Source of the DNA: Gammaproteobacteria bacterium
GTDB lineage: Bacteria; Pseudomonadota; Gammaproteobacteria; Chromatiales; Chromatiaceae
Assembly (NCBI GenBank): GCA_011390365.1
Contig: JAABSM010000006.1
Span: 1-64,000 of the forward strand
Direction of reading: 5' to 3'
Length of the DNA: 64,000 nt
The first letter of the stretch is position 1. Each line of letters starts with the position of its first letter. Of this stretch, positions 19,030 to 26,160 are shown piece after piece. The notes under the pieces are model-generated. The model did not search any database. It saw only the letters and a list, made by a program, of their open reading frames with translations, and had not been told where the DNA came from. The position numbers and the translations under genes were made by a program.

Positions 19030-19641
19030 ATGATCATCGACGCCGCCAACCTCTCCGGATACCACGCCTACAACGCCCTCACCCAGACCATCGTACCGCG
19101 CCCGGTGGCCTGGGTGCTCTCGGACAACGGCGATGCCAGCTTCAACCTGGCCCCCTTCTCCTACTTCAGCGCCCTCACCAGCGACCCCATGCTCTTCACC
19201 CTCTCGATCGGCAAGAAGCGCGGCGGCGAGGCCAAGGACACCCTGCGCAACATCGAGGAGCGCAAACACCTCGTGGTGCAGATCCCCCACCGCGAACAGG
19301 CGCTGCAAGTCACCCGAAGCGCCGCACCGCTGGAGCATGGCGATTCCGAGCTGTCGCTGCTGGGGCTGGAGACCACCCCCTTCGACGGCTTCACCCTGCC
19401 CCGGATCAAGGATTGCCGTATCGCCCTCGGCTGCACCCACTACCAGACCCTGGAGATCGGCCCCCGCCCCCAGTCGCTGGTGGTGTGCGAGATCAAGACC
19501 CTCTTCGTCGATGACGCCATCATCGCCAGCCGGGACGACGAGCCGCTGGCGGTGGACACCCTCAAGCTCGATCCCCTGGGCCGCCTTGGCGGCAACGACT
19601 ACATCACCATGGGCCAAGTGCTCACGGTTTGCGACGACTGA
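19030..19641 (+). CDS. Flavin reductase-like, FMN-binding protein
   Basis: A 203-residue protein of the flavin-reductase/FMN-binding split-barrel family. Diagnostic stretches are TIVPRPVAWVLS, FNLAPFSYFSALTSDPMLF and SIGKKRGGEAKDTLRNI, which form the FMN pocket in related oxidoreductases. The substrate cannot be inferred. I use the ATG at 19030, where the family begins; an earlier in-frame ATG at 19000 adds ten unsupported residues. It is followed ten bases later by a membrane-anchored protein gene, probably in the same transcript. Confidence 0.85.
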   Translation: MIIDAANLSGYHAYNALTQTIVPRPVAWVLSDNGDASFNLAPFSYFSALTSDPMLFTLSIGKKRGGEAKDTLRNIEERKHLVVQIPHREQALQVTRSAAPLEHGDSELSLLGLETTPFDGFTLPRIKDCRIALGCTHYQTLEIGPRPQSLVVCEIKTLFVDDAIIASRDDEPLAVDTLKLDPLGRLGGNDYITMGQVLTVCDD

Positions 19642-19650
19642 GCCGCCGCA

Positions 19651-20412
19651 ATGATGCACAAGGGTAACAAGGGCCCCTACTCCATGCTGCGACGCTTCGA
19701 TCGCATGGCGCTGGGGCTGTTCCTGCTGATCGCCTTCGGCCTGTTTCTCGCCATCAACCTGGAGATGCGCCGGCTGGCGCAACTGGAGGCGAAGGAGTCA
19801 GGCGAGGTGATCCTGGCCAGCGTCGTCAATGCCCATCAGTCCCTGATCCAGCGCGAGACGCCAAACGCCTCCCTTGCCCTGATGAAGGATCTGCTGGCCG
19901 GCTTTGAAAAAGGTCTCGCCGAAAACGGCGGCGGCGATCTGGCGCTTCGGGTCCTCGACGGCACCGACCCCGCCCACACCCCCGACGCCGTGCAGCGCGC
20001 GCTCATCGAGCAACTGGTGAAAGACCCGCAATCCCGCGGCGGCGCCTCGCTGCGCCGCATCGACGGCGAACACCTCTACGCCATCATGCATCGCGGCCCG
20101 ATGATCGACGGAAAGCCCACCCTGCTCACCCTCCACACCCCCCTGGCCACCCTCCACCAGCAGGCCAACCAGGACTCCCTGCGCCTGATGCTGCTCATCC
20201 TCTCCGCCCTGGGCCTCCTCTACATGCTGCAACGCGTGATGGTCGGCAAATATCTCGCCGCCCCCCTCCACTACCTGCGCACCCTCGCCTACCGGATCTG
20301 CCATGCCGAAGAGCTCCCGGCGGAACCCTTTTCGAAACCCCGGGAGATCGAGCTGGGGGAGGCGATTGATGCGTTTAACAAGCTGGCGGGAAAGGAGAAG
20401 CTTCAAGAGTGA
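19651..20412 (+). CDS. Membrane protein with periplasmic loop and HAMP-like tail, unknown function
   Basis: A 253-residue protein with two membrane helices (about residues 20-36 and 177-193) enclosing a periplasmic domain of roughly 140 residues, then a short cytoplasmic helix containing APLHYLRTLAYRI, like a partial HAMP segment. This is the layout of a sensor lacking its output domain. It may be a truncated receptor or an accessory protein. No family recognised. Confidence 0.55.
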   Translation: MMHKGNKGPYSMLRRFDRMALGLFLLIAFGLFLAINLEMRRLAQLEAKESGEVILASVVNAHQSLIQRETPNASLALMKDLLAGFEKGLAENGGGDLALRVLDGTDPAHTPDAVQRALIEQLVKDPQSRGGASLRRIDGEHLYAIMHRGPMIDGKPTLLTLHTPLATLHQQANQDSLRLMLLILSALGLLYMLQRVMVGKYLAAPLHYLRTLAYRICHAEELPAEPFSKPREIELGEAIDAFNKLAGKEKLQE

Positions 20413-20453
20413 AGGGGCTGGGCCAGGGAATAGTAGATAGAAATCAGGAAAAT

Positions 20454-20478
20454 GCCGGATGCGCTACGCTTATCCGGC
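20454..20478. repeat. REP-like palindrome
   Basis: GCCGGAT and ATCCGGC form a hairpin around an 11-base loop, followed by CTACGC; this resembles the REP/BIME units that dot enterobacterial and pseudomonad intergenic regions. A low-complexity stretch of 'ctcagc/ctaagc' motifs follows to about 20525. Only one unit is present. Confidence 0.5.
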
Positions 20479-20514
20479 CTACGCACTCAGCTCTAAGCTC
20501 TCAGCACTAAGCAC

Positions 20515-20955
20515 TCAACCCTCAGCTTCGCCCAGCGCCTTGATCATGGCCTGCTTTTCCGCCACCCGTTCGCCGCTGAGGACGAAGCCGGCGAGGCGGT
20601 CGGAGGGGCCGAGCCAGCGGCCGCGGGTGCCGGTTAGGTCTTGTTCCATCTCCCAGCGGCATGACGCAGGGCAGGTCGCGACCGGCCACCTCGGCGCAGT
20701 CGCCTAGCGCGTGGAGTGCGGGTCGCTGGCGCGCAGGAAGGGGTCGCAGACGATGCCGCGATGGCATTTCAGTCCGGTGGCCTGGGCGAGCTGGAGGTCG
20801 GGTTTGAGGCCGACGGCGGAGAGCATCGGCCTGGAGTAGAGGGCGCCGTCGTCGCAACTGATCAGCAGCAACGGCCGCCGCGGGTCCAGCCGTCGATATT
20901 CCCTGGCGACGGTGTAGCCGGCGAGCCCGGTCCCGGTGCTGATGATCGGTTTCAT
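20515..20955 (-). pseudogene. Rubredoxin-NAD(+) reductase remnant
   Basis: The frame from ATG at 20955 begins like an FAD-dependent rubredoxin reductase ([20 protein letters not shown], then [17 protein letters not shown]) but stops after 83 residues (DPHSTR, stop at 20704). Two further pieces follow in other frames: [18 protein letters not shown], the second FAD-binding motif, and LTGTRGRWLGPSDRLAGFVL to EAEG with a stop at 20515. The family has about 380 residues; roughly the middle 250, including the NAD-binding part, are gone. It lies 11 bases after the rubredoxin stop in the expected rubA-rubB order. Confidence 0.85.
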
Positions 20956-20966
20956 GGCGGGGTTCG

Positions 20967-21134
20967 CTACTCCGCCTCAATCATCTCGAAATCCGCCTTG
21001 GAGACGCCGCATTCGGGGCATTCCCACTCTTCCGGGACGTCTTCCCATTTGACGCCGGGGGCGATGCCGTCTTCCGGAACGCCCGCCGCTTCATCGTAGA
21101 CATAGCCGCAAACCAAGCATTGATATTTTTTCAT
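20967..21134 (-). CDS. Rubredoxin
   Basis: A 55-residue iron-sulfur electron carrier too short for most gene finders. Both metal-binding knuckles are present: CLVCGY near residue 6 and CPECGV near residue 39, four cysteines for one iron. The aromatic and acidic positions ([19 protein letters not shown]) fit the family. A GGAG-type site (caggagcgcgaa) precedes the ATG. Its cognate reductase gene just downstream is broken, so electrons must come from another reductase if the protein is used. It is divergent from oxyR. Confidence 0.95.
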   Translation of the reverse strand: MKKYQCLVCGYVYDEAAGVPEDGIAPGVKWEDVPEEWECPECGVSKADFEMIEAE

Positions 21135-21162
21135 TTCGCGCTCCTGACTGTTTCGCGGTCTT

Positions 21163-21209
21163 GTAACGATTCAGCACATCCCGCGATAGCGGGATTGCTG
21201 AACGGTTAC
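21163..21209. repeat. Palindrome in the rubredoxin-oxyR intergenic region
   Basis: GTAACGATTCAGCA...CCCGC and its near complement GCGGGATTGCTGAACGGTTAC form arms of about 20 bases around a four-base loop. The rest of the 360-base intergenic space holds GC-rich dyads but no clear OxyR site or promoter that I can defend. Confidence 0.5.
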
Positions 21210-21493
21210 GCAACCCTTTGGGGGTTTCCAAGGGGGAGAAGCTGGCGCTCTCCCCCTTGGTCGCAAGCAAAAATCGCATTTTTGCGCAGCGATCTGACTC
21301 GCTACGCGATCTCTTGTAACATAACCGGCCCGCCAATGGCATGGGGACCGCTGAAAAACCCGGCGCAGCCGGCAGCATGACCTTGATTTGCCATGGTAAG
21401 CGCCATAACTTGAACGAACCGGGTCGCCTCGTTCAAAGCGGGATGCGCTTGGCGGCCGGCCGCTCCCATTCACTGAAACGCCGACAATCATCG

Positions 21494-22441
21494 ATGAAAC
21501 CGACGCCCCATCTGCCTACCCTGCGCCAGCTCCAATATCTGGTCGCGGTGGTGGAACTCAAACATTTCGGCAAGGCGGCGGAGCGCTGCTTCGTCAGCCA
21601 GTCGACCCTCAGCGCGGGGATCCAGGAGCTCGAAGAGCTGCTGGGCAACACCCTGCTGGAGCGCAACAAGCGCCGGGTGATGCCGACCCGCATCGGCGAG
21701 GAGATCGCCGACAAGGCGCGTCACCTGCTGGCGCTGGCGGTGGATCTGGCGGAGACCGGCCGGCCCGGCGCGGATCCGCTCAGCGGTCGCCTCGCCATCG
21801 GCGTGATTCCCACCATCGGCCCGTTCCTGCTGCCCAAGGTGCTGCCGGACATCCGCGCCGCCTATCCGCGGTTGGAGCTGACCCTGGTGGAGGATCAGTC
21901 CGCACGTCTGGTGCGGAAGGTGGAGAGCGGCGATCTGGATGCCGCGATCCTCGCCTTCCCCTATCCCCTCGGCGCGCTGCACCACCGCATCTTCTGGCGG
22001 GAGAACTTCTGCGTCGCCATGCCCCGCGCTCACCCGCTGGCCTCGGCGTCCAGACTCTCCACCCGCCATCTTCCCGGCGATGAGCTGCTGCTGTTGGAGG
22101 AGGGACACTGCCTCACCGATCACGCCCTGGCCGCCTGTCATCTGGAAGGCTTGCGCGGCCACGCGGCATTCAAGGGTACCAGCCTCTACACCCTGTTGCA
22201 GATGGTCGCCGGCGGTCAGGGGCTGACCTTCGTCCCCCAGATGGCCCTTGGCGACACCCTCTTGCAGAGCGAGGAGATTCGCATCACCGAGCTGGCGGAG
22301 AGCGGCCCCCACCGCGAGATCGGCCTGGTATGGCGCGCCAGCTACCACAAGACGGATGACCTGGGGCTGCTGGCGGAAGGATTCGGCGAATCCCTGAAGC
22401 GTAGCGGGGTTCCGGGTCTTGAGAACGCCCCGCGCCATTGA
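21494..22441 (+). CDS. oxyR: Hydrogen-peroxide-sensing regulator OxyR (LysR family)
   Basis: A 315-residue LysR-type transcription factor. The N-terminal helix-turn-helix (LRQLQYLVAVVELKHFGKAA, SQSTLSAGIQELEELLG) is followed by the co-inducer domain. The two redox cysteines of OxyR are present with the correct nine-residue spacing: Cys206 in EEGHCLTDH and Cys215 in ALAACHLEG. This supports a true peroxide sensor that activates antioxidant genes when these form a disulfide. The ATG at 21494 fits the family; the 51-residue upstream extension does not. It is divergent from rubredoxin, a plausible target. Confidence 0.93.
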   Translation: MKPTPHLPTLRQLQYLVAVVELKHFGKAAERCFVSQSTLSAGIQELEELLGNTLLERNKRRVMPTRIGEEIADKARHLLALAVDLAETGRPGADPLSGRLAIGVIPTIGPFLLPKVLPDIRAAYPRLELTLVEDQSARLVRKVESGDLDAAILAFPYPLGALHHRIFWRENFCVAMPRAHPLASASRLSTRHLPGDELLLLEEGHCLTDHALAACHLEGLRGHAAFKGTSLYTLLQMVAGGQGLTFVPQMALGDTLLQSEEIRITELAESGPHREIGLVWRASYHKTDDLGLLAEGFGESLKRSGVPGLENAPRH

Positions 22442-22530
22442 AAATTGGCAATGCCATTTCCTCGTGTCCGTGAAATAATAGTTTACAGTTTTACTAGGGT
22501 ATGACAAGAATTTCCATCGGGAGTGACAAC

Positions 22531-23415
22531 ATGAATGCCGCGCACAGTTCAAACGATCTGGTGACCTGGAGCAACGACCTGAGCCTGGGCCTGGATGAGG
22601 TGGACGACCAGCACCTCTATCTGATCGAACGCATCAACAAGCTCTGGCATGCGTTGCTGGAGAATCGCGACCGCGAGGTGGTGCAGGAGATCATCGAGGA
22701 GCTCTACAGCTACACCCAGACCCACTTTATCGCCGAAGAGGTGCTGATGCGCTCCTTCGACTACCCCCGGCTGGCGGAGCACCAGAAGTCCCACCGCATG
22801 TTTACCGACCACATCCGCAAGGCCGCCGACGACTACAGCAACGGCAAGCCGATCAGCATGGAGCTGCTGCACTTTCTCAACGACTGGTTGCAGAAGCACA
22901 TCAAGGTCACCGACCGGGACTACGCCAACTACATCGACCGCAGGAAGCACGGCGCCCTGCTTGGGGGCTTCAAGTCCCTGTTTCGCAAGTTCAACGACAT
23001 GGCGCGCCATGACAGCAGCGACGACGTGGTCGAGGATAGCTTGCAGGGGCTGGACATGAACCATGCGATTCAGGTTCACGTCAACTGGATCAAGCGCTTG
23101 GAGCAGGCGCTGAAGCATGACGAACGCAGCCTGGATGTCAATGAGGTCGCCGACGACGAGCACTGCATGCTGGGCAACTGGATCAGCGCCAACCAGGGCA
23201 AGGGCATCCGGAAACTGGAGGAGTTCAAGCGCCTCATCGACAACCACGCCGCCTTTCACCAATGCGCCGCATCGATCCTGGTCGAATTGCGGGAAGGACG
23301 GCCCCGCGCCGCCAACATGCTGTTGAAGCGGGACCTGCGCCACCTCTCCAACACCATTCGCTTCGATATCATCCAGCTCTACGGGGCCTACCACCGCAAG
23401 CTGGGCAGCGACTGA
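22531..23415 (+). CDS. Bacteriohemerythrin with C-terminal CZB zinc-binding domain
   Basis: A soluble protein of 294 residues (start at 22531 chosen for its GGGAG site; an ATG at 22501 adds ten residues). Residues about 10-130 form a hemerythrin domain binding a di-iron site: VDDQHLYLIERIN, THFIAEE, EHQKSHRMF and HIKVTDRDY supply the His and acidic ligands. After a linker, residues about 180-275 match the chemoreceptor zinc-binding (CZB) domain: HVNWIKRL, HCMLGNWI and the H.AFH helix (NHAAFHQ). It may sense or carry oxygen or NO coupled to zinc or redox sensing. Confidence 0.85.
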   Translation: MNAAHSSNDLVTWSNDLSLGLDEVDDQHLYLIERINKLWHALLENRDREVVQEIIEELYSYTQTHFIAEEVLMRSFDYPRLAEHQKSHRMFTDHIRKAADDYSNGKPISMELLHFLNDWLQKHIKVTDRDYANYIDRRKHGALLGGFKSLFRKFNDMARHDSSDDVVEDSLQGLDMNHAIQVHVNWIKRLEQALKHDERSLDVNEVADDEHCMLGNWISANQGKGIRKLEEFKRLIDNHAAFHQCAASILVELREGRPRAANMLLKRDLRHLSNTIRFDIIQLYGAYHRKLGSD

Positions 23416-23526
23416 TCCTTCCACGGTGGTTACCGCCAATCCCTGGAGGACGACCAGTCTCAAGGACTGGCCGTGCCGACGCGGAAATCGTCCACCCCCT
23501 TTGCCCTGTCCGGCGGGATCGCTTCG

Positions 23527-24579
23527 TCAATCAGCACCTTTCGCGAGTTTCGCGGTTTTCGGAGTTTGATTGGCTGTAGCAGACCGGGCGGTCGCGCCGG
23601 CGGCCCGCGCCTCCTGCAACTGACCGTGACGCCGGGAGACGCTGCGCACCGTCGCCTCGCCCGAGGAGCGAACACGCATGAAGCGCTGAAGCACGTCGAA
23701 CCAGAAGGGGGCGCCAAGGGAGATGGCGAAGGCGCTAATCACGAAACCCACCACCTTGCTCAGCAGCCAGACCAGAAAGGCCAGAAATCCCTCCGCATGG
23801 GGCGGCGGCGAGACCCCGGACCAGCCGATGGGGAGTCCGCGCTGCCCGAGGTTGCCGGTGGCGAAGCGCACCGCCTGATCCAACTCCCGGGCGCTTTGCG
23901 CCAGGCGTTCCACGGCATCGTCGGAGGCCGGCTGCGCGGCCAGCCGCTGTTCGGCGATCAGCTGCATCTTGCCAGCCTGTTCGACCATCCGTGCGCGGGT
24001 CACGGGATCGTCGGCGAGGCCCTTGATGATGGCGATGCTGTCGACGTTGCCGCCCACCACCAGCAGCGCCGCAGCGATCATGGAGATGGTCTGGGTCTTG
24101 CGCTTGTACCAGCCGGAGGCCCGTTCCATGATGGCGTCGTAGTGACCCTCGATCGCCTCGCGCAACTCTGCGCTGCGTTCGCGGGTGTCACGGCGATAGG
24201 CCTTGAGGATCCCTTTCAGGCGACCATTGGGCAACTTGTCCACCGCCGCGGCGAACTCCCCTACCCCGGCGTGGGCGGTTACCAGGTCTTCCACCACCCG
24301 CCCCAGGATCTCGTTGGGCACATGCGAGGGCCGGCCATTCTTGCCGGAACTGAGGGACTGTACCAGGGGGTGATCGTAAAAGGCGTCCAGAAAGCGGTGG
24401 TCGCCCTCCGCCACGCCGCCGAGCAGCTCCTCAAGCACCTGGCGCAGGCGCTTGCTACGCAGGCTCATCAACGCAGAGACCACTTCGACGATCGCCGTCA
24501 CCACCAGTGCAACCACTAGGTAGACGGTGATCAGACCGATCATGATGTCCAGTGTATCGAGCATGGATGTCATCTCCAA
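23527..24579 (-). CDS. Membrane protein of unknown function
   Basis: A 350-residue protein with an N-terminal membrane helix (IMIGLITVYLVVALVVTAIV), a long soluble helical section, a second hydrophobic stretch near residue 170, and two helices near 270-300 (FLAFLVWLLSKVVGFVISAF). The tail of about 45 residues is basic and low in complexity. I do not recognise a family and see no catalytic motif. Neighbours give no functional hint. Confidence 0.6.
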   Translation of the reverse strand: MEMTSMLDTLDIMIGLITVYLVVALVVTAIVEVVSALMSLRSKRLRQVLEELLGGVAEGDHRFLDAFYDHPLVQSLSSGKNGRPSHVPNEILGRVVEDLVTAHAGVGEFAAAVDKLPNGRLKGILKAYRRDTRERSAELREAIEGHYDAIMERASGWYKRKTQTISMIAAALLVVGGNVDSIAIIKGLADDPVTRARMVEQAGKMQLIAEQRLAAQPASDDAVERLAQSARELDQAVRFATGNLGQRGLPIGWSGVSPPPHAEGFLAFLVWLLSKVVGFVISAFAISLGAPFWFDVLQRFMRVRSSGEATVRSVSRRHGQLQEARAAGATARSATANQTPKTAKLAKGAD

Positions 24580-24615
24580 TTGGGGTTATCCGTCACGAAG
24601 CGGAAGCCCCTGCTC

Positions 24616-24700
24616 GGTAAGCATTCACACCCCGTTTGTTTTGAACCCACGCCCTCTGGCGTGGGCGAGGGGATTTCTGGCAGGTATGTGAACGCTTACC
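24616..24700. repeat. Nested inverted repeat, 85 bp
   Basis: Outer arms GGTAAGCATTCACA (24616-24629) and TGTGAACGCTTACC (24687-24700) match at 13 of 14 positions; inside is a perfect CCCACGCC-ctct-GGCGTGGG hairpin with flanking CCCC/GGGG. The GTAA ends recall IS66-type transposon termini, but I find no target duplication. It is a possible MITE or a structured RNA leader of the ATP-grasp gene 220 bases downstream. Confidence 0.6.
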
Positions 24701-24919
24701 TCGCATGGCCTTCGCGGGCGAAATTTTACCAGAAAACCCTCCTGGCTACCCCCCGGCGCTCCACCCCTCTCTGATGTTGGTTACTGGCATTCGGCGATTG
24801 AGTTCTTTATGATGGTCGTTAACCATTGCCCCCCGCCGGGTTCCTACCCCGCGGTTTCAGCTTGCGAGGTCGGGGCAGGACAAAGGCCTCGCCCCCTAAA
24901 GAAACGGCAGGAGCAGACT

Positions 24920-26146
24920 ATGACTGACAACAATCCCGACAAAGGTTACGTGGCCATCCTCGGCTGGAGCCTCAACGCCATCGACGCCATCGACCGTTTC
25001 GACCGACGCTACATCATCGTCGCCCCGGAGTGGGCCGAAGAGTACGCCCGCGAAAACGACATCCCGTTCATCTCCTGGAACTTCGAGCGTATCAACGACC
25101 GCTCCTTCGAGATCGCCCAGCGCCTCAAGGACGAAGGGGTGGACGTCGCCGTACCCCTGTTCGAGGAGACGGTGGAGTGGGCCGGGGCGATCAACTCGGT
25201 GCTGCTCGACAATCCGCGGCTGATGGGCCAGGCGCTGCTGTTTCGCGACAAGGCGCTGATGAAGCGCCGCGCCCAGCTCGGCGGCATTCGCGTGGGCATC
25301 TTCGAGGAGGCCCACGACAAGTCCGACGTGATCCACTTTCTGCGCCGGGTCAACCAGGCCCTGCTCAAGCTCGACGGCGATCCCAACGACCCGATCCACC
25401 TCAAGGCCTTCGACAAGGCGGGCTGCCTCGGCCACCGCGTGGTGCGCACCGCGGACGACGTGGATAACATCCCCGACGAGGAGTTTCCGGCGCTGATGGA
25501 GAGCCATCTGGACGGCTGGGAGTTCGCCGTGGAGGCCTTCATCAAGGATCGCAAGATCCAGTTCCTGAATATCTCCGAGTACGTCACCCTCGGCTACTCG
25601 GTGTTCGTCCCCGCCACCCCGGACCTTGAAAAGTGGCGACCCCGGGTCACCGAAGAGATCGAAAAGCTGATCGAGACCTTCGACATCGACTTCGGCTTCA
25701 TCCACCCGGAATACTTCGTTACCAATGACGGCAAGATGTACTTCGGCGAGGTGGCCTATCGCCCGCCCGGCTTCCAGGCCTTCGAGCTGATCGAGCGCGC
25801 CTACGGCTTCAACGCCTACCAGGCGATGGTGATGATGTTCGACCCCAAGACCACCCAGCAGGAGATGGACGCCTTCTTTCCCAAACCGGTGGCGGATGCC
25901 AAGGGCCATGCCGGCTGTTTCGGGGTCTACCCCAAGCGCCGCGTGATCAGCGAACTGGCGATCCCCGACGAGACCGAGAACCACCCCTACTTCGAGTTTC
26001 ACGAACTGCCCTCGCCGATGGAAAACAAGGTCCCCAAGCGCACCGCCTTCGGCACCCACTGGGGGTTGCTGCACTTCTTCGGCGACGATCCCTACCAGTT
26101 GCGCGACCTGCTGAAGAAGCAGGAAGAGCTGGATTTCTACGTATAG
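24920..26146 (+). CDS. ATP-grasp fold ligase, unknown substrate
   Basis: A 408-residue cytoplasmic protein of the ATP-grasp superfamily, which joins a carboxylate to an amine or thiol through an acyl-phosphate. An N-terminal Rossmann-like pre-domain (GYVAILGWSLNAIDAI) is followed by nucleotide-binding strands: PIHLKAFDKAGCLGHRVV near residue 160, ESHLDGWEFAVEAFI, and the metal-binding block IHPEYFVTNDGKMYFGEVAY followed by RPPG. It most resembles the carbamoyl-phosphate-synthase/PurK-like carboxylate-amine ligases. ATG at 24920 follows a 'caggagca' site. The next gene starts 14 bases after its stop, so the two are almost certainly co-transcribed. Confidence 0.85.
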   Translation: MTDNNPDKGYVAILGWSLNAIDAIDRFDRRYIIVAPEWAEEYARENDIPFISWNFERINDRSFEIAQRLKDEGVDVAVPLFEETVEWAGAINSVLLDNPRLMGQALLFRDKALMKRRAQLGGIRVGIFEEAHDKSDVIHFLRRVNQALLKLDGDPNDPIHLKAFDKAGCLGHRVVRTADDVDNIPDEEFPALMESHLDGWEFAVEAFIKDRKIQFLNISEYVTLGYSVFVPATPDLEKWRPRVTEEIEKLIETFDIDFGFIHPEYFVTNDGKMYFGEVAYRPPGFQAFELIERAYGFNAYQAMVMMFDPKTTQQEMDAFFPKPVADAKGHAGCFGVYPKRRVISELAIPDETENHPYFEFHELPSPMENKVPKRTAFGTHWGLLHFFGDDPYQLRDLLKKQEELDFYV

Positions 26147-26160
26147 CTTAGGGTTCGCTC

